Positions 34,901 through 43,490 of a stretch of 64,000 nt of DNA are shown here, piece by piece. The position numbers and the translations under genes are program-made. This stretch comes from Loripinus fragilis (lineage: Eukaryota; Mollusca; Bivalvia; Lucinida; Lucinidae). The stretch lies in NCBI GenBank assembly GCA_964019695.1, contig OZ026524.1, positions 16,410,509 to 16,474,508 of the forward strand, given 5' to 3'. Below the pieces are notes generated by a model, which was not told the origin of the DNA, did no database searches, and saw only the letters and a list, made by a program, of their open reading frames with translations. Each line of letters starts with the position of its first letter. The stretch's first letter is position 1.

Positions 34901-35786
34901 AAACTCAGTTTTGAATTTGTGTGTGAGTGTGTATGTTGGGGGGGATTTCAGTAACTTAACATTGGGTAGGCCTAAGAGAATGTTAAAGTAATACCGAGGT
35001 TATCATAAAAGTAGTTTCTAATTTTAAGGCATAACATAACCAGGCTTGAGCATTAAATAGCTTATCAAGATTAACAATTCAGGATTCGGACAATAAAGAT
35101 GGAGAAAATAAACCATTAAATGATCGCGACAATAAGCCTTCAATAACACTCCTTCAGTATTGTCGAAGATAGTAAATACCATATGTCACGTATATATATA
35201 TATATATGGCAAAAACTAGACGTTTTCACATCAAAAAGTTGTGATTGCAAAATATTTTGACTTTATAATATGATAAATAAAATCCAGCATTCCTGTTCTT
35301 GTATTATTAAATTTATTAAACTTGTTGCGATAAATAGATAAAATGCTTAACAAGCCTTGCACTCAGGCAAGAACCTCTTTATTTCAGACTGAAAAGGTGT
35401 CGTCTGCTCTGGAGAAGAAAAATATAGGACTTGGGACATCAGGTTTAAGTCATTCGAAGTCCTCATCAAAAGAAGACTATCTGCGATATGCATTTGGACT
35501 TGTATCTGATTATCTTCCCTTGGAACTGTGCAATAGTCTACGGGAACATCTTGGCATACCAGGGGCAGTCGAAAAGAGAGCATCAACAGGCGAGGTACCT
35601 CCTGCTAAGAGAGCTAAACTAGGGGACATAACTCCAGATGATGATTATTCCATGCAGTCAAGCCTAGAGAAAGTGAAGTCAAAGTCAGAAGCTAAGTTGA
35701 CAACAGCACAGAAGAAATTAAGTCAGATTGATAAGACTGGCATGAGAAGTTTGACCAGTTTCTTCTCACCAAAGTCAAAAAGTTAG
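16921..35786 (+). CDS. RNASEH2B: Ribonuclease H2 subunit B (six exons, first exon missing)
   Basis: RNase H2 removes ribonucleotides from genomic DNA and RNA/DNA hybrids; subunit B is the nuclear accessory subunit that pairs with C and links the enzyme to PCNA. The exons are 16921-16992, 18232-18339, 28514-28587, 30731-30845, 32910-32974 and 35388-35786. All have AG/GT borders and matching phases (1, 1, 0, 1, 0). Spliced, they give 276 residues plus two bases of an incoming codon. Recognisable family blocks are RSWFIGNSVQQDGSLYLTTT, DPVFLILPYLIKAE, TLDQIVMDDDYPEC, KAYRYSIDKTLSWLK, EDYLRYAFGLVSDYLP, TAAQK-like TTAQKKLSQIDK and a C-terminal PIP box MRSLTSFF. The human protein has about 30-40 more N-terminal residues, so exon 1 lies farther upstream, possibly outside the window. 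Introns up to 10 kb are packed with transposons. Confidence 0.93.
17195..17442. mobile_element. 248-bp palindromic MITE (copy 1)
   Basis: It starts TTAATCCTTAAAGCGCC and ends GGCGCATTAAGGGTTAA, imperfect terminal inverted repeats. Its centre is a 44-bp near-perfect palindrome with CCTATAGG at the middle (17311-17354, one mismatched pair). A copy of the same length lies at 26971-27218 in opposite orientation, with GCAGACGACTT and CAGTGTGGACCCAGA shared. Confidence 0.75.
17602..17632. repeat. Poly-C tract
   Basis: Thirty-one bases of C with one T interruption. The length is likely uncertain for sequencing reasons. Confidence 0.9.
18232..18339 (+). CDS. RNASEH2B: RNASEH2B exon
   Basis: Acceptor TTTTCCTAG and donor GGTAAGC bound 108 nt. 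It encodes KKCLFLFCHGDRSLYEMVQF then KEEFRSWFIGNSVQQ. The F/W-rich S-W-F-I-x-x-S-V-Q word is diagnostic for the subunit B barrel that contacts subunit C. Confidence 0.92.
18420..18630. repeat. Diverged MITE with GCGC-rich hairpin
   Basis: CTCTGATCAGACTGCGCGTATGCGCAGGCTG forms a local stem (18535-18566; only the key bases GCGC-ATGCGC pair). Related blocks occur at 5030-5250. No target duplication was identified. Confidence 0.4.
18652..20365 (-). repeat. Tandem-core module beginning TTAGCTCACCTG
   Basis: The left edge TAGCTCACCTGA and the right edge ATCAGGTGAGC are inverted copies. A (CCGT)n microsatellite (18690-18723) follows the left edge. About four imperfect tandem units of 465-480 bp follow, each with TCTCAGAAACC, GGTCACATGACCAAGATGG and TGACCTTTGACCTTTC. 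This is the molluscan-type repeat whose ends read TTAGCTCACCTG and CAGGTGAGCG. It lies in the RNASEH2B intron between exons at 18339 and 28514. Confidence 0.75.
20661..20861 (-). pseudogene. Coding-like fragment, unknown family
   Basis: On the minus strand a 66-codon frame reads SPTHRRAIKEKSKVANPDWV, then EYQASLPSYSDVQVKKDIQR, then GVVELYYDTLKAMD, and ends with an acidic DSDSDSDADSI and a stop. The composition looks like a real C-terminus (no low-complexity DNA, acidic tail). Upstream it closes with an in-frame TGA and no clear acceptor, so it is probably a relic of a transposon or retrocopied gene. I do not recognise the family. Confidence 0.35.
20866..22438. other. Intronic stretch with a LINE 5'-like block and a dispersed repeat
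   Basis: The block 21165-21240 (CCAGTAAAATATTTTACTG, GTTCCAAGGCGGTACTTC) resembles the 5' region of the LINE at 9.9 kb. The segment 21336-21425 (GTGAGTTTGTCACTTTCCCA to TTACTTACTT) recurs at 34298-34390 with few changes. From 21430 to 22438 I see nothing else that can be named. Confidence 0.5.
22247..23883. promoter_or_regulatory. Cluster of a dispersed 16-bp motif, TGTTACGGTATTGACA
   Basis: Exact or near copies in both orientations lie at 22715-22730, 23059-23075, 23080-23095, 23240-23255, 23260-23275, 23301-23316, 23461-23476, 23482-23497, 23505-23520, 23520-23535 and 23868-23883. A half copy lies near 22247-22262. The motif has TGT...ACA edges, making it partly palindromic. Spacing is irregular and the sequence between copies is unrelated, so this is not simple tandem repetition. 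It looks like an array of binding sites, for example subterminal transposase sites. Function is inference. Confidence 0.7.
22439..25402. mobile_element. Mariner-like element with ~50-bp inverted ends
   Basis: The ends start CGAGGGTTGTCCCAGTAAAT and match in inverted orientation for about 50 bases (22439-22490 against 25351-25402) with few differences. TA flanks both ends (22437-22438, 25403-25404). TA duplication and a TIR beginning CGAGGG fit the mariner family. At 2,964 bp it is over twice the usual mariner length, and no transposase frame was seen. It contains a SINE (24646-24837) and most of the 16-bp motif cluster. A second inverted pair, TATATGAGTCAATGTC (22522 and ~24257-24272), suggests an internal rearrangement. 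Confidence 0.8.
24646..24837 (-). mobile_element. tRNA-derived SINE with 13-bp target duplication
   Basis: On the minus strand it has a tRNA-like head (GAGCGCAGTGTGCTTGACTC, GGGTTCGAGCC as box B) and a tail of (CAAA)n. GAGCTTGTCTTTG occurs on both sides (24633-24645, 24838-24850). Family members are at 34588, 36513, 39458, 48790 and 52640. Confidence 0.9.
25403..26970. other. Intronic stretch without a recognised gene
   Basis: A GACAGACGAACGG microsatellite lies at 25447-25475. A block near 26690-26760 (AACTGGCCCGAGCTGAAAAT, TACTAGCCCGGG) weakly resembles 20440-20510. The block 26850-26910 (TCGGACCCAGATCAGG) resembles 40430-40460. No exon was found. Confidence 0.4.
26971..27218. mobile_element. 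248-bp palindromic MITE (copy 2)
   Basis: Bounded by TTAACCCTTAAAACGC and GGATTAAGGGTTAA. The core repeats the CTCCTATAGGAG palindrome of copy 1 at 17195-17442, in opposite orientation. Both copies are exactly 248 bp between the same landmarks. Confidence 0.75.
27419..27524. repeat. Foldback hairpin, ~44-bp stem
   Basis: ACATTCTTTTCCGTGTATTA and, further in, GTTTGCCAAGCCC reappear inverted as GGGCTTGGCAAAC and ACAGAAAAGAATGT around a ~16-base loop. A few mismatches interrupt the stem. No target duplication is clear. Confidence 0.65.
28514..28587 (+). CDS. RNASEH2B: RNASEH2B exon
   Basis: Acceptor TTCTTGTAG and donor CAGGTATTG bound 74 nt encoding DGSLYLTTTVDPVFLILPYL then IKAEQ, joined by a split GAT codon with the previous exon. 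The intron before it, 10.2 kb, is the longest found in the gene. Confidence 0.92.
28638..28690. repeat. ACATATGTTGTGGGTACT repeat (intron copy)
   Basis: One of at least four copies of a short family in RNASEH2B introns, with ACATATGTTGTGGGTACTTA and AAAGAACC. Others lie at 29088-29170, 32790-32860 and 33905-34010. Confidence 0.6.
28689..29030. repeat. Dispersed repeat A (copy 1)
   Basis: Starts GGGGACAAAAATATCACTCG and includes GTGAAACTAGCATTTTCTGA, GGACAAGCACATGTGTTTGC and GGGAATCCACATGACCAGG. The inverted, interrupted copy is at 36712-37643. A local hairpin around TTTCACCCTTAAATCTGAGG lies inside. Confidence 0.65.
29088..29170. repeat. ACATATGTTGTGGGTACT repeat, hairpin form
   Basis: Here the family shows both halves: GCATATGTTTCAGGTGCTCA then GAGTACCCACAACATATG, inverted around the AACCGTCACATTGAGATGGTT core. 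It is a short palindromic MITE. Confidence 0.6.
30030..30410. repeat. Dispersed CCTTGAAAAGTCCTTGAA words
   Basis: The word or near variants occurs at about 30034, 30067, 30108 and 30380. It gives an open frame on the minus strand (29679-30227) with no recognisable protein. The words probably belong to a decayed transposon. Confidence 0.5.
30731..30845 (+). CDS. RNASEH2B: RNASEH2B exon
   Basis: Acceptor TACATTTCAG and donor AAAGGTCAGT bound 115 nt. It encodes SGKFMTLDQIVMDDDYPECH then RLLNTSGISELYQVTDVK. L-D-Q-(I/V)-V and the acidic run followed by a P are typical of the family. Confidence 0.92.
30915..31034. repeat. Foldback MITE, 120 bp
   Basis: TCATTTGGGGAGGTATATC (30915) and its inverted copy GATATACCTCCCCAAATGA (31016-31034) form perfect 19-bp ends. 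It lies 70 bases after the RNASEH2B exon ending at 30845. Confidence 0.75.
31035..32909. other. RNASEH2B intron, no gene recognised
   Basis: A weak relative of the ACATATGTTGTGG family lies near 31255-31330 and a palindromic copy at 32790-32860. A TATATCCGAC/TATACTGTCC segment (31158-31195) resembles the interior of the foldback at 30915. No other feature could be supported. Confidence 0.4.
32790..32860. repeat. ACATATGTTGTGGCTACT repeat, hairpin form
   Basis: AAAACATATGTTGTGGCTAC is followed after a short core by GAGCAACATATGTTTTAA, a palindromic member of the intron family, 50 bases upstream of an exon. Confidence 0.6.
32910..32974 (+). CDS. RNASEH2B: RNASEH2B exon
   Basis: Acceptor CTCTTTTCAG and donor AAGGTACAG bound 65 nt encoding GADDIKAYRYSIDKTLSWLK then LK. 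The Y-x-Y-S-x-x-K-T-L-x-W-L block matches the hinge between barrel and winged-helix domains. Confidence 0.92.
33250..34290. repeat. Degenerate tandem-core module
   Basis: A short TGTCTGTCTGTC microsatellite (33270-33283) is followed by diverged units with ACTCTCAAGGTCA, CATAGCATG and GTGTCA words. A palindromic ACATATGTTGTGG-family copy interrupts it (33905-34010). It resembles the other ACGG-type modules but is too diverged to bound. Confidence 0.4.
34298..34390. repeat. Dispersed repeat matching 21336-21425
   Basis: AGTGAGTTTGTCACTTTCCC, ATTGGTATCCTAGGTCAGG and GATTCCTGATCTTTGCACC match the earlier copy with few substitutions. Both lie in RNASEH2B introns in the same orientation. The family is unknown; it may be a LINE fragment. 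Confidence 0.65.
34588..34766 (+). mobile_element. tRNA-derived SINE with 13-bp target duplication
   Basis: Box A-like GCACAGTGGTAGAGTGC and box B GGTTTGAGCCTC head the element; the tail is GGGACGTAAAGATTCAAAC followed by CAAA units. ACAAAGGGCAGTA flanks both sides (34575-34587, 34767-34779). It lies in the last RNASEH2B intron. Confidence 0.92.
35388..35786 (+). CDS. RNASEH2B: RNASEH2B terminal exon with winged helix and PIP box
   Basis: The exon starts after ATTTCAG and ends at TAG. It encodes 132 residues: a linker, the winged-helix block EDYLRYAFGLVSDYLPLEL, a nuclear-localisation-like AKRAKL, then TTAQKKLSQIDKTGMRSLTS followed by FFSPKSKS. M-R-S-L-T-S-F-F is a PIP-type PCNA-binding word with Met at the usual Gln position, as in the vertebrate protein. 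The ATG upstream of the acceptor (35343) is intronic. A possible AATAAA signal lies at 36272-36277. Confidence 0.92.
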   Translation, partial: TEKVSSALEKKNIGLGTSGLSHSKSSSKEDYLRYAFGLVSDYLPLELCNSLREHLGIPGAVEKRASTGEVPPAKRAKLGDITPDDDYSMQSSLEKVKSKSEAKLTTAQKKLSQIDKTGMRSLTSFFSPKSKS

Positions 35787-36512
35787 ATCATCGCATTTGA
35801 TTTATAAATAGTATTCTACTTTACTTTCGACCTTCATTAAGCTACAATTTGTCATTAAGATCATTGTTTTGTCTAATTTTGAGTGGCGGCTAAAGACAGG
35901 TTTTACTGAATATACACAGTCAAATCTCTTAAATTTAAAGTCCTCAGCATGAGATGTTTTAATTTAGAATAGTCAGTAGTTCAAATTGCAGGCAGTTGGA
36001 CATAAAATATATGCAGTAAAACATGTCTTAAGTGGCCAATCATTAAAAAGACAAAACATTCGTTTTCAAGACTCATTAGTGCTTAATGCAGGTCAATAGT
36101 ATTGCAGATACCCCAAGAGAGCATTCTGCCTTCATTAATTTAAAATACCATTTGTATTAAAGAACTTTGTTTTGTCTATTTTTGAGTGGCCGCTTAAGAC
36201 AGGTTTTATTGAAACCCCCAAAACAATTATTATCTTTCTTTTTGTATCAAACATTTGTTCTGGGGGCGTAAAATAAACTTCTAAAAGACACTTTATTCTC
36301 AAACACCCAAAACATATATGTTATTATAGAAAGTTATTAAAATATATCATGAATAGGTCATATTCTCTCAGTCTGTAATACAAGGTTTCCCAAATAAAAT
36401 TGGAATTTGAGAGTATTTTGAAAAATCGAAGTTCAAATTTTGGAGGTTTTACTATATACACTAACAGGAGGCCTACATGATTCAAAATTATTTGAAAATG
36501 AAGGGAAGAAGC

Positions 36513-36645
36513 CCATTCGCTCAGTGGTAGCATGCTTGACTCGAGATCAAGGTGTTGCGGGTTCCAGCCTCACCGGAGGCACTGTATTGTGTCCTTGAGC
36601 AAGACACTTTATTCTCGGCTTAGAACATACAGCCCTCTAATGCAC
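36513..36645 (+). mobile_element. tRNA-derived SINE, 3' truncated
   Basis: GCTCAGTGGTAGCATGCTTG and GCGGGTTCCAGCCTC mark boxes A and B, then CACTGTATTGTGTCCTTGAG as in the full copies. It stops before the GGGACGTAAAG tail. Confidence 0.8.
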
Positions 36646-36711
36646 ATAGCTCTTTGCTGGTAGTTCAAATAAATTGTAAAGTTTGTTGCAGGGTGCTTAC
36701 CATACAGGGGA

Positions 36712-37643
36712 CAAAATTATTTCAATATTTCACTTGTTCTGCAAAATTGTCCTGCAAACACATGTACTTGTCCTTTAAAAGCACATGCAATAAAGAACAT
36801 AAGGGAGTAATATGTTATATGACTTATTAAGTTCCTTACATCACTGCTAAAATGATTATTACCCGGTCAGTTTCATTACTGCATCCCATATACTGACAAC
36901 AAGATTTCACAGTCAATACACCAGCGCCCTAGATAAGCTTTTGGGTCAATTGGGTATTTACGCAACCTGGTTATCCTCAATTGCGTACTTGCAAAAACAA
37001 TTGCGTATTTTTATATATTTTTTACGCCACATTTTTGGCAGTGATTACACACGTTTTCTTATTGAATGAAGCCATTGCGAATGTGCCTACATATTGACTC
37101 TTATTGGCTGCCTTTCTGAGTATCAAACTAGCGGATTTTTATCGTACCTGAATCAAATCTCATCGCCTTGTTGACATTAGTTGCTCGCATCCATTTTGCA
37201 AAGTTTTTCCGCTAAAATACTTGACTGGTGCCGATATTTTATTCATAAATTGAAATTATACTGTGTGCTCGCTAATAAAAAAATCAATACCCGACTGGCA
37301 TTTGTATATTACACAAATGGAAACGAGATGGACCAAATGGTACGCAATGACATCGCATGTAATTGCATACCGATCGACGGAATTGCTTTTCGGTACACAA
37401 GCATTTAATTTTAATTGCTTTTTTGATGATTTTAATTGCGTATTTACGCAAATACGCTGTTTATCTAGGCTGCTGATACACAGAAAATGCTAGTTTTACT
37501 CTCAGATTTTTCACCTTCACCCTCGAGTAATTTTTCCAGAAGCACTCGCCCTACAGGATGAGTGCTTTGTGAAGAATAACTCGTTTTTTTTCTTGATTTC
37601 ACTCGTAATTATGAGTGGACGAGTGTAATTTTTGTCCCCTGAC
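36712..37643. repeat. Dispersed repeat A (copy 2), split by a hAT-like element
   Basis: The outer parts 36712-36921 and 37476-37643 are an inverted match to 28689-29030 (TTTTTGTCCCCTG at the end, AGAAAATGCTAGTTTTACTC inside). Between them lies the 554-bp element at 36922-37475, flanked by a 6-bp duplication. Confidence 0.7.
36922..37475 (-). mobile_element. hAT-like element with 6-bp target duplication (copy 2)
   Basis: Ends CAGCGCCCTAGATAAGC and TTATCTAGGCTGCTG are inverted copies; ATACAC flanks both sides (36916-36921, 37476-37481). It is the opposite-orientation relative of 2711-3285, sharing TTGGGTCAATTGGGTA, ACGCAACCTGGTTATC and AATTGCGTATTTACG. The uninterrupted target sequence is visible in repeat A copy 1, which confirms the insertion. 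Confidence 0.85.
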
Positions 37644-37679
37644 ATAATAGACATTTCATATCATTTAGAATTAGAAAAA

Positions 37680-37890
37680 TAACCCATTTAAGCCGAACGG
37701 AATTTCCCGCTCTTAAAATAAACTGGACCAGTCCATTCTCATTTTAAGGGCTGTTAGGTGGTATTTTTCATTTTTATTCAAATTTTAATAGAACATTTTG
37801 TAAGCAAGTAGTGGAGACCATGATCAGACGCCATGTTCTACGGCATCTGATCTTGGTCTGCACTGTTTGCTTATGTCCCACAAAAGGGAC
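37680..37890. repeat. MITE family AACCCATTTAMGCCGAA (copy 1)
   Basis: AACCCATTTAAGCCGAACGG, GGAATTTCCC, ATTTTAAGGG and CTGATC-TGGTCTGCACT recur in the same order at 47371-47580. Ends are not cleanly defined. Confidence 0.6.
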
Positions 37891-38639
37891 GCTAGGCTTA
37901 TAACTTAAAGACGGGACTTTCATGCCAGGGATCTGGTTCCCTGTTAAGTAACAATTTACCTGTATAGGTAAAGGTGTGATAATGTATTCATTCAATCAGG
38001 AGACAAGAAAGGGCTAATATGACAATTTGATTGGTTATCTTGAGATTGTTCTAGAGACGGAATGACACTGTGAAAGTTAGTCCTCCTCCTGTCTTTATAG
38101 GTTAATTGGTAACTTAATTGATAGAACATAAAAAGTAGGAGGAATCTGTTAACACTTTTCATTCTTGGAACTGGTAAACAGGCACTTTGACAAACAGTGA
38201 AGAACCAAATTATATGCTGCATAAAGCGGCATTTCGTCAGGGTCTGCACTGTTTGCTAGGATTTAAAAAAAAAAAAAATCTTCAGGGACATAACTGCGTT
38301 ATATTTTTGTATTTTCAGCCTGTAAGAGAAATGGACTATCATATACTTATTGTATCAATATATGTTCGGAAAAATCCATCGGAATGAAAAGGGTTAAGCA
38401 ACAAAAAGTAAGACGTTTATGTATATCTATCTATCTACTTTACTGGCAGTGATCAATACTGATCATTACACCAGGAAGTTCAAATTTTGAGATTTCGAGA
38501 TTAAAAATAAAACAAAAAAAGGGAATTTTAAAAAGGTGATAAATTACTTTTCATTAATCATTCATTTGGCCATTTCACGAGATTGAGTCTCATCACCAAT
38601 GGGTAATATCATTCTTTGAATATGCATGCACATCTATCT

Positions 38640-38872
38640 AGTGGTGCTAGAGGCCTAACTTTTGATCCGAGTCAGACATCAAATTTGTGCAGATAAGTAT
38701 ATTTGATTGACTTTAGAGACTTGATAGTAATTGGTTATGGTCTGAGTGATACCCAAGATGGAATTATGTGTTGGAGAAATGGGATATATATTTTGTGGTA
38801 AACATCCTATCCTCATTACAAGGATTCAGGTGAGCAATCCAAGCCCAAGGGCCCTCTTGTTTTGTTTATCTG
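38640..38872 (+). repeat. Truncated end of a GGTGAGC-type module
   Basis: TTCAGGTGAGCAATCCAAGC then CCAAGGGCCCTCTTGTTTT matches the distal end of the TTAGCTCACCTG repeat family. The microsatellite end is absent. Confidence 0.5.
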
Positions 38873-39095
38873 GAGGGCTGTAAATTATGTTATTGAATAT
38901 TTATATGATTATTTGTTAGGTAAGAAAAATGGTCATTTGAGACCTAGTGCATTTGAGCATTCTTTTTGGGAGAATCTGTGCTACTGCTTGTTGATATGTA
39001 TAATAAAGAAAATATAAAACAAAACGAGGTCTTTATTGTGCTCTTTTTTTAGATGCTTTCTTTTAAAGTGATATAATAACAGTCTTAACACCAAT

Positions 39096-39310
39096 GCCTG
39101 AGGTTATAAAACTTTTTTCATACTCAACTCAGCTGAGCACTAAATTGATCCTGCTCATAAATGTATTAGATATTTATTAGCATGATAAATACAACAACTG
39201 AGAGACTTAAAGCAAGAAATTTCTTTATTTGTCAGTATTTTAGTTCTTATGAGCAGTTAAAATTTCGTGCTCAGTTGAGTTGAGCACGAAAGAGTTTTAT
39301 AACCTCGGGC
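39096..39310. mobile_element. Foldback MITE, 215 bp
   Basis: GCCTGAGGTTATAAAAC and GTTTTATAACCTCGGGC bound the element with one mismatch; inner arms ACTCAACTCAGCTGAGCAC and GTGCTCAGTTGAGTTGAG extend the pairing. No target duplication was identified. Confidence 0.7.
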
Positions 39311-39457
39311 CTGATATTTTTAAGATGAATTTGATCATTTAAAGGTGTGCAACGGCACAAAATATGCATATGTCAAGCAATGAAAGCTCAGACGAGCCTG
39401 TACAAATTTGGTATGTAGAATCACTCTCATCATTAATTCTTTTCTACAAAGCTTGTT

Positions 39458-39638
39458 TAGGGAGCTCAGTGGTAGAGAGCTTGACCCAAGACCGAGGGGT
39501 CACGGGTTGGAGCCTCACCATGGTCCTTGAGCAAGACACATTTATCCTAGCTTAGTACTGGTTCAACCCAGGAAGAAACGTCCCTGCTTAACTGAAAGAT
39601 TGTTGATGGGACGTAAAGAATCAAATCAATCAAACAAA
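39458..39638 (+). mobile_element. tRNA-derived SINE with 11-bp target duplication
   Basis: GGAGCTCAGTGGTAGAGAGC and GGGTTGGAGCCTC mark boxes A and B; the tail is GGGACGTAAAGAATCAAATC then CAAA. CAAAGCTTGTT flanks both sides (39447-39457, 39639-39649). Confidence 0.9.
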
Positions 39639-39654
39639 CAAAGCTTGTTCAAAT

Positions 39655-41460
39655 AATAGTCACGGGTCCAAAAATGGCCCTGCCATGAGGATAACCTGAT
39701 CTATTTAGGCTGATATTGGAAAAACAAAACAAAATCCTTCAGTATGCAGCCACTGTTTTTAAGAGCCTTTGTAGTTGATATGTAGCATCACCTTGTAATT
39801 GTCTTATTATGACCCATCTACCACATGTTAAAATAATGGTCCATTGCTCAGAGCAAGAGGTCTTGGAATGATGGAATTTAAATATATTTTATTGCCCAAA
39901 ATTAGTTACGACCCTCCCCATAACAAAGTGCTCAAAGTGTTCTTTTGTGATCACAATGACCGTCGTGCATTATCCCTTGTTTTGATAATTTGCTTTAAAT
40001 AACATCTACAATACTGGGCCAATTTCAACCAAACTTGATAGGAATGTTCCTTGGGTGACCTGCTACAAATGTAGCTAAAATATAATTGATTCGTCAAACA
40101 TCATGGCCGCCAGGGGCATGGCTTATTGCAGCTAAGGTTATTTCAAAAATCTTCTCAGAAGCTACATCAGAATAGAGGTGTCTAAACCACGCCCAGAATG
40201 TCGGTCAAAAGTCACCTGATAGCGTATTCCTGGCCAATGCAATAGAACTTTGCATGTGACATAGTCCCACAGACAAAATCATCAAATCAATCTGAAGCAT
40301 ACCTTTTACTAAGTGGATTTAACTCAGCATGCTGGCTGTTTTGGTTTAAAATCAGTTTTTTTTTTTCGAAAAATTATTTCAGGAATACCATAAGAGTGTC
40401 AAACAGTTTAGATGTTCAAGCCCAACTTTTTGTCGGGCCTGATCTGGGTCCGAACTGCAAAGGTTATCAGCAGGGGACTCTAGTAAACAAAGAGTTACAG
40501 TAGGCATGGTTTTCGGAAAGGTAGTTCAAAATGATTTGACAGAAATGATAAATAAGTGACAAAAAAAATAGCTAAAACAACCACATGTATAATCCAACGT
40601 GGCCAGTTTATCTTATAAGAAACTTAACAGCATCTTCTCTTAAACTAATGCTCACCTAGAAAGCCTCAAAATGCTGAATTTGGGAGATTATAATAGATCT
40701 TCCTATTTATACACAGTCTGTCTAAAGACAATTGACCATTAAAATTGAAATTATGAATATTTAGTGGGCATACTGCAAGTTTTAAGATTGGAGTTTCAAA
40801 AATTCAGGATGTTTGAAATTTTGAACTTTCACCCATGGTCAGAATTGAAAACTATTTGGCAGAAATGGTCACTTGAGTGACCTACAAAAATAGCTATAAC
40901 AAATTTGATCCGTCAAAAATACGACAGCACTGACCCTATATTGATAATATAGGATCCATTTCGACAGGGTGTGTGGCTCATTGCCCTTCTATACCTCTAC
41001 AGGAAACTTCGTCTTCTCTGGAACCAAGGATCAGAATTAAAAATATTTGGCAGATTTACTCACAAGGTGACCCTCTTTTTTAAAAAATAGCTAAAACCAG
41101 TAGGTGTGGCTTATTGCAGGTATGGAAACTTTAAAAAATATTTTAAAACCTTTGAGACCAAATTATTTCATTTTCGTAAGATGTTTTAAAATGTAGGGTG
41201 GGGAGGGGGGTTCAAGAAAATCCCCTCTGGGTTGATCCCCCTCTGGATCCGCCATGGCCACCTTTGCTGCTTAGGAGAACAAAGTATCTCCTCTGAAACA
41301 GCTGATCAGGATTCAAACTAATTTGGTAGAAGCAGTCAATCATACAAAAGTAGCTTTAACAAATTTGGTCTAGGGGAGCGTAGCCATTTTACCTTCTTTA
41401 GAAGAAACTATGGTGAGCGATCCATATCTGCTGACTCGGCCTTGTGTCTTGTGTTTATGA
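39655..41460 (-). repeat. Degenerate tandem-core module
   Basis: Diverged units contain TTTGGCAGAA, GTGACCTAC/GGTGACCC and CTACAAAAATAGCT. The right edge GGTGAGCGATCCATATCTGC then GGCCTTGTG resembles the end of the TTAGCTCAC family. The opposite end is not clear. Confidence 0.4.
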
Positions 41461-43490
41461 TAAGGCACATGCATTGTTTGTTTGATTCTTTACGCCAAAG
41501 TCAACAATTTTTAGCTCACTAGAGCCGAAGGCTCACGGTGAGCTTATAGTATGGGACTCGAGCCGGCGTCCGTCCGTCCACACTTTCAAACACCAATATC
41601 TCTGAGACCATTATCAAATTTCATCTGGAGCATCATTGGGTTGGGGGATTGACTGCATCAAGTTTTGGGATAGATCGGGTCAGAACTCTGGTTTCCATGG
41701 CAACAGATAGCTCCCATAGGGTTATAATGGGGAAAATCTTGTGACCACTCGAGCTCCTTCATTTTTGATTGGTTCTTCTTTATCCTTGTAGGTAACGAGG
41801 AAAACCATTAAATCTTGGATGGGTTCGAAATTGGGCCGTATCCGACGAAGGACTTATGAGGAAGCTGCCCTTGAGCGTTTGAAAAAATCCCCGTTGACTT
41901 ATAATTGGAGAAACGTTGTGACCACTCTAGTGCCTTTTTTCCAATGGATCTTCTTTATTCTTACAGGTAACAAGGTCAACCATAAAAGCTTGGATAGGTT
42001 TGAATTTCGGCAAGATTCCATCACTGACACTGGAGTTAGCTGCCCTTGAGTGTCTGAAAAATCAATGAATTATGTTGTGACCACTCTAGCGCCTTCATTT
42101 TTGATTGGATCTTCTTCATTCTTGCAGGCATTAAGGACACCAATAAAATCTCGGATGGGTTCGAAATTTGGCAGGATCAGATCAGGGACCAATGAGTTAC
42201 CTGCCCTTGAGCGTCTGAAAAAATCCACATTGACTTATAAGGGGAGAAATGCTGTGATCTCTCTAGCGCTTTCAATTTTGAATGGATCTTCTTCATACTT
42301 GCAGATGAGAAGGACAACTATTAAAGCTTGGACGAGTTTGAATTTCGTTAAGATCCCATTGCCTGTTATGGAGTTAGCTGCCCTTGAGCATCTTGAAAAT
42401 TGATTTTTAATGTTGTGACCACTCTAGTGCCTTCATTTTTGACTGGATCTTCTCCATTCTTGCAGGTAACAAGGACAACCATAAAATCTCTGATGGGTTT
42501 GAAATTCAGCCAGATCAGACCTTGGACTGTGGAGTAAGCTGCCTTTGAGCGTCTAGAAAAATCCCCATAGACTTATAATGGGAGATCTGTTGTGACCACT
42601 TTAGTGCTTTCAATTTGGAATTGATCTTCTTGCAGATAAGAAGGACAACGATAAAAGCTTGAATGAGTTGTATTTCTTCAAGATCCCATCACCTATTATT
42701 ATAGTTAGATGCCCTTGAGCATCTTAAAAATTGATGGATAATGTTGTGACCACTCTAGCGCCTTCACTTTTGATTAGATCTTCTGCATTATTGTAGGTAA
42801 CAATATCAACTGTAAAAGCTTAGAAGGGTTCGAAATTCAGCTAGATCAGACCTTTAACTGTAGAGTTAGCTGCCCTTGAGCGTCTTAAAAAAATCCCATA
42901 GACTTATGATGGGAGAAATGTTGTGACCACTCTAGTGCTTTCATTTTTGAATAGATAATATTCATTCTTGCAGATAAGAAGGACAACTATAAAAGCTTAA
43001 TGAGTTTGAATTCAGTCAAACTCTCATCACCTAAAAAAAATTCTATTATGGAGTAAGCTGCTCTTGAGCATCTTGAAAATTGATTGATAATATTGTGACC
43101 ACTCTAGCGCCTTCATTTTTGATTTGATCTTCGTCATTATTGCAGGTAAAAAGGACAACCGTTAAAGCTTGGGTGAGTTTAATTTAAAGTAGAAGAAACC
43201 TTAGACTGTGGAGTTAACTTCCCTTGAGCATCATAAAAAATCTGCAAAGACTTACAATGGGAGATCTGTTGTGACCACTCTAGTACTTTGTACCTTCATT
43301 TTTGAATGGATCTTCCTCATTCTTGCAGGTAACAAGGACTTCCATAAAAGTTTGAATGAGTTTGATTTTCCGCCACACCCATCCACCAGCTACAGAGTTA
43401 ACTGCCCTTGAGCATCTAAACTATAACTGTATAATGTGACCACTCTAGCACCTTCATTTTTCATTTGATTTTCTTCATCCTTGTCGGTTA

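Noticed and set aside
35343..35387. ATG upstream of the last RNASEH2B exon as a start
   Set aside because: The acceptor at 35387 and matching phase with the exon ending at 32974 show that this is intron.
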